Shown: positions 37,283 to 39,713 of the stretch, in pieces
Numbering within the stretch: the first letter of the stretch is position 1
How the letters are laid out: the number at the start of each line of letters is the position of its first letter
DNA from: Thermaceae bacterium
GTDB lineage: Bacteria > Deinococcota > Deinococci > Deinococcales > Marinithermaceae
Direction: 5' to 3'
Assembly (NCBI GenBank): GCA_027023345.1
Contig: JALVVO010000151.1
Location: forward strand, 1-39,713
DNA: 39,713 nucleotides
The notes under the pieces: model-generated
Database searches by the model: none
Told to the model about the DNA's origin: nothing
What the model saw: only the letters and a program-made list of their open reading frames with translations
Position numbers and translations under genes: made by a program

Positions 37283-37289
37283 CCCACCC

Positions 37290-37613
37290 GTGGAGTCCGA
37301 GCTTTTGGCCTTGATCGAGGCCGCGCGGGAGGTCCGCGACCGCGCCACCCTCCGCGCCTGGCGCGAGCGGGTGGAGGCGCTGCCCCCGGGCCGGCTCCGC
37401 GAGCGGGCGCTCGCCTGGCTCTTCCTCGCGGAGGCCGAGGGCCTGCTCGCCGCCGGCCGGGTCCGCGAGGCCCGCGGACCGATGATGGCGGCCTACAGCT
37501 ACGCGCGCACCGCCCGGGACGCGGAGGCGTTCCAGCGGGCGCGAGAGGGGGAAGCGCGCCTCCGTGACGTCCGAGACCCTGGCCCTCTTAAGCGTCGCAA
37601 GCGTCGGCGCTAG
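37290..37613 (+). CDS. Helical protein of unknown function (107 aa)
   Basis: I do not recognise this protein. It is all alpha-helical in appearance, rich in Ala, Arg and Glu, with helix pairs (ARGPMMAAYSYARTARDAEAF) that recall a short TPR-like bundle. It ends in a strongly basic PLKRRKRRR tail. No signal or membrane segment. The GTG start has no Shine-Dalgarno but lies seven bases after TATACT. The 3' end overlaps the DUF420 gene by 50 bases in another frame, unusually long, so the tail may not be conserved. Confidence 0.65.
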   Translation: MESELLALIEAAREVRDRATLRAWRERVEALPPGRLRERALAWLFLAEAEGLLAAGRVREARGPMMAAYSYARTARDAEAFQRAREGEARLRDVRDPGPLKRRKRRR

Positions 37614-37943
37614 CGCCCTCGTCTTGCTCGCGGGCTACCGGGCGATCCGGCGAGGGGACCGGGCCGCGCACGCCCGCCGCATGGCGCTTGCGGGTGTGCT
37701 GGCCGCGCTCTTCCTGCTCCTTTACCTAGCGAAGACGTACTTCTACGGCCCCCAGCTCTACCAGGGGCCCGGGGCCTTGCGCCCGCTCTACCTAGGAGTG
37801 CTCGCCTTCCGCTCGCTGCTCGCCGCGGCCAACCTCCCCCTCGCGCTTTCGGGGCGCTCGGGCCTCCATCGGCGGATCGCCCCCTGGGCGCTTCGGGTCT
37901 GGCTCGGGTCGCCCTGACCGGCTGGCTGGTCCACGGGTTTTAG
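37564..37943 (+). CDS. DUF420 membrane protein with an apparent frameshift near its 3' end
   Basis: Small membrane protein of the DUF420 (YozB-like) family, function unknown though sometimes found near respiratory oxidase genes. Helix 1 (ALLSVASVGASALVLLAGY), HARRMALAGVLAALFLLLYL, the PLYLGVLAFRSLLAAANLPLAL segment and HRRIAPWALRVWL match the family. The first frame ends at TGA 37915-37917, before the last helix. Reading in the -1 frame from about 37900 gives ARVALTGWLVHGF and ends at TAG 37941-37943, which fits the missing helix with its Thr-Gly pair. One base seems lost or skipped. GTG start, no clear ribosome binding site. Confidence 0.7.
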
Positions 37944-37944
37944 A

Positions 37945-37978
37945 GTTAAAAGCACAAGGACGGCCGAGCGGCCGTCCT
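37945..37978 (-). terminator. Terminator of the initiator tRNA gene
   Basis: AGGACGGCCG (37957-37966) and CGGCCGTCCT (37969-37978) are perfect inverse complements. Read on the minus strand, the stem is followed by TTGTGCTTTT, a T-rich tail, six bases after the tRNA 3' end. It may also stop plus-strand transcription from the DUF420 gene. Confidence 0.8.
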
Positions 37979-37983
37979 GAGTC

Positions 37984-38060
37984 TGGTTGCGGGGGTGGGA
38001 TTTGAACCCACGACCTCCGGGTTATGAGCCCGGCGAGCTACCAGGCTGCTCCACCCCGCG
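37984..38060 (-). tRNA. Initiator tRNA-fMet (anticodon CAU)
   Basis: 77-nt tRNA with 3' CCA encoded. The acceptor stem CGCGGGG / CCCCGCA leaves the unpaired C1-A72 that marks initiators, and the anticodon stem has the three G-C pairs (GGG-CUCAUAA-CCC) needed for the ribosomal P site. The T arm reads GTTCAAATC. The GC-rich stems fit a thermophile. It is transcribed alone from its own promoter and followed by a hairpin. Confidence 0.98.
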
Positions 38061-38071
38061 TCGCAAAGCTG

Positions 38072-38100
38072 AGTTTATGATGTTCATAGGCTTTTGTCAA
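38072..38100 (-). promoter_or_regulatory. Promoter of initiator tRNA-fMet
   Basis: On the minus strand, a perfect TTGACA (38095-38100) and TAAACT (38072-38077, 4 of 6) are 17 bp apart. Transcription would start about five bases before the mature tRNA end. The -35 overlaps the plus-strand -35 of the TPR gene by five base pairs. Confidence 0.7.
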
Positions 38101-38122
38101 GCATGCGAGGAGGCATTAGAAT
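38094..38122 (+). promoter_or_regulatory. Promoter of the TPR protein gene
   Basis: TTGTCA (38094-38099, 5 of 6) and TAGAAT (38117-38122, 5 of 6) are exactly 17 bp apart. The leader of about 20 bases contains GGGAGGAG before the ATG. The -35 box overlaps that of the divergent tRNA promoter. Confidence 0.75.
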
Positions 38123-38149
38123 GCCCGTAAGAGTGCGGGAGGAGAACCT

Positions 38150-39610
38150 ATGATGCGCTTGCTCTTGATCCTGCTTTTGGCTTCGCTGCCGGCCTGGGCC
38201 GAGGGCGGGCCCTCGCCCCCGGGCAACCTGGAGGAGCGGCTTGCGGCCGCCTTCCAGGCGCTCGAGGCGAAGGACTACCCCCGGGCCATCGCCCTCTTCG
38301 AGGACGTGGCCGCCCTCGACTGGCGCAACTTCCAGGCCCACTTCGGCCTGGGGCTCGCTTACTTCCGCTCGGGGGCGCTCAAGGAGGCGCTTTTCGAGTT
38401 CCGCCAGCTGGCCAAGCTCTACCCCGAGCGCTTCGAGGGCTGGTACAACCTCGGGGTGACCCAGGCCCGCTTGAAGGACTGGAAGGGGGCGACCGAGTCC
38501 CTGGCCCGGGCGCTGGCCGTGGGGGAGAAGGCCGGTCTTCCTCCCGCCACCCTCCGTCCGGCCTACCTGGCCCTGGCCGACGCTTACCGCCGGCTGGATA
38601 ACCCCTCCGCCGCCGCCGAGGTGCTGTCCCGGGCCTACAAGGCCCTGCCCGGCGACCCCGAGGTCGCCCTGCTGCTCGCCGACGCGCTGGTGGCGGCCGG
38701 CAAGGGGGAGGACGCCTTGCCCTACCTCTACGAGGTCTTGGCCGGGGACCGGGGCAACGTGACCGCGAGCCTCCTCCTCGCCGACGTGCTGGTGGACCAG
38801 GGGCTTTCCGAGCGCGCGCTTCGCGAACTCGATCGCTCGATCGCCGCCGCCAAGACGGACACCGACCGCGCTCGCCTGATCTACAAGAAGGCGCTCATCC
38901 TCGCCGGCGAGGGCGGGAAGCGGGCCGAGGTGGAGGCGCTCTTAGAGGAGGCGATCGCCCTCGACCCCGGGCTCTGGCAGGCACAGTACGACGTGGGGCG
39001 CTTGAAGCTTGCCCTGGGCGACGCGGAGGGCGCGCTCCGGGCCTTCATGCTCGCCTACCAGGCGAACCCCAACGACCCCCGCGTGCTCCTCGGCCTGGCC
39101 GCCGCCTACGACGCCCTGGGCAAGGCCGCCGACGCCTACCGGGTGGCCAAGCTTGCCGTCCGCAAGGCGGGCGCCGCCGAGCGGATCGAGGCGCTCTTCC
39201 TTTTGGGCAAGAACGCCTACCGCGCGGGGCGCTACTCGGAGGCGGTCGAGGCTCTGAAGCAGGTGGTGGCCGAGCGTAAGAGCGACGCCGAGGCCTGGCT
39301 CTGGCTCGGGCTCGCCCTCTACGCGGTCAAGGACTACGGCCAGGCGGTCTCGGCCCTCGAGCGCGCGGCCGAGCTCGACGGTCGGGTGGAGGTGCTCGAG
39401 GCCCTGGGTGCGGCCTACCTGGCGGCCCGGCGCTTCTCCGACGCCGAGCGCGTCTACACCGAGGTGGTATTGAAGGCCCCGGAGCGGGCCGAGGCCTGGT
39501 ACCACCTGGGGTGGGCGCTGAAGGCCCTGGGCCGCGACTCGGAGGCTAAGCGGGCTTGGAAGAAAGCCCTCGAGCTCGGGTACAAACCCGCCCAGGGGTT
39601 GGTGAGGTAG
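38150..39610 (+). CDS. Exported tetratricopeptide repeat protein
   Basis: 486-aa protein with a short signal peptide (MMRLLLILLLASLPAWA, cleavage likely after AWA) and about ten TPR-like helix pairs filling the rest. Repeats with the canonical W/L-G-Y/A-A pattern are clear in AHFGLGLAYFRSGALKEAL, GWYNLGVTQARLKDWKGAT, AWLWLGLALYAVKDYGQAV and AWYHLGWALKALGRDSEAK. It would be a periplasmic scaffold for protein contacts; the partner is unknown, but the membrane protein two bases downstream is a candidate. ATG at 38150 or 38153 follows GGGAGGAG. Confidence 0.92.
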   Translation: MMRLLLILLLASLPAWAEGGPSPPGNLEERLAAAFQALEAKDYPRAIALFEDVAALDWRNFQAHFGLGLAYFRSGALKEALFEFRQLAKLYPERFEGWYNLGVTQARLKDWKGATESLARALAVGEKAGLPPATLRPAYLALADAYRRLDNPSAAAEVLSRAYKALPGDPEVALLLADALVAAGKGEDALPYLYEVLAGDRGNVTASLLLADVLVDQGLSERALRELDRSIAAAKTDTDRARLIYKKALILAGEGGKRAEVEALLEEAIALDPGLWQAQYDVGRLKLALGDAEGALRAFMLAYQANPNDPRVLLGLAAAYDALGKAADAYRVAKLAVRKAGAAERIEALFLLGKNAYRAGRYSEAVEALKQVVAERKSDAEAWLWLGLALYAVKDYGQAVSALERAAELDGRVEVLEALGAAYLAARRFSDAERVYTEVVLKAPERAEAWYHLGWALKALGRDSEAKRAWKKALELGYKPAQGLVR

Positions 39611-39612
39611 GC

Positions 39613-39713
39613 ATGGGCTGGCTGCGCGAGAACTGGTTCGACGCCCTGCTCTTCGTGCTTCTCGCCGCGGTCGTGGTGGCCATCGTGCTCTTTTTGACCG
39701 GGGTGAACCCCTT
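39613..39713 (+). CDS. N-terminus of a membrane protein, cut by the window end
   Basis: Only the first 33 residues are visible. MGWLRENWFDALLFVLLAAVVVAIVLF forms a short cytoplasmic start and one membrane helix, followed by LTGVNP. The ATG lies two bases after the TPR stop, with GGTGAGGTAGG as a weak ribosome binding site, so it is translationally linked to the TPR gene. The family cannot be decided from this fragment; a single-helix anchor of a periplasmic domain is likely. Confidence 0.7.
   Translation, partial: MGWLRENWFDALLFVLLAAVVVAIVLFLTGVNP

Overview
This 39.7 kb window is GC-rich (roughly 70%), densely packed bacterial DNA. The V/A-type ATPase operon (gene order G-I-L-E-C-F-A-B-D), the succinate dehydrogenase, the glutaryl-CoA dehydrogenase, the LysN-type aminotransferase and the TAXI-type TRAP system all look closely like Thermus thermophilus proteins as I remember them. 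I therefore infer a member of the Thermaceae (Deinococcota), perhaps Oceanithermus, Marinithermus or Meiothermus rather than Thermus itself; the species cannot be fixed by eye. I see no insertion sequence, prophage, CRISPR array or base-composition island.

Layout. 1-1978 (+): 3' part of coaBC, then argR and a MarC-family membrane protein. 2027-2467 (-): speD with a clear own promoter. 2809-6032 (+): sdhCDAB, closed by a perfect TTCG-loop hairpin. 6155-13566 (-): eight tightly spaced co-directional genes, read from rlmI/rlmO-like methyltransferase through a 70-aa protein, an SRPBCC-like protein, a UPF0173 metallo-hydrolase, a Ser/Thr kinase with a non-RD catalytic loop, an AMP-forming acyl-CoA synthetase and a DUF123 protein to a dynamin-like GTPase. 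13663-21959 (+): the nine-gene rotary ATPase operon from a strong sigma-A-type promoter, ending in a 13-bp hairpin. 21999-23892 (-): M19 dipeptidase and holA. 23919-25646 (+): PAS?/GAF/HD-GYP phosphodiesterase. 25643-27397 (-): DJ-1/PfpI protein and gcdH. 27497-30957 (+): TAXI solute receptor, DUF1850 protein and fused TRAP permease, followed by an MFS exporter (30971-32158) with an operator-like palindrome. 32145-35016 (-): wecB-like, wecA-like and upp. 35058-36980 (+): xth and a LysN-like aminotransferase. 36960-37268 (-): csaA. 37290-37943 (+): a helical protein and a DUF420 protein with an apparent frameshift. 37984-38060 (-): initiator tRNA. 38150-39713 (+): a secreted TPR protein and the start of a membrane protein.

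Functionally this is mostly core metabolism: complex II feeds the quinone pool, the A/V-ATPase couples proton flow to ATP, speD supplies decarboxylated SAM for polyamines, and wecA/wecB belong to cell-surface polysaccharide synthesis. I found no convincing wholly new system. The most interesting signals are regulatory. Several genes have a -10-like box 6-8 bases before the start codon and little or no Shine-Dalgarno sequence (leaderless pattern). In at least two very short divergent gaps (26 and 21 bp) one TATA core appears to be the -10 box for both strands. The divergent initiator-tRNA and TPR promoters also share their -35 box. Other points are a coaBC lacking the conserved clamp cysteine, a DUF420 gene whose last helix lies in the -1 frame, and the kinase/acyl-CoA synthetase/dynamin gene block.
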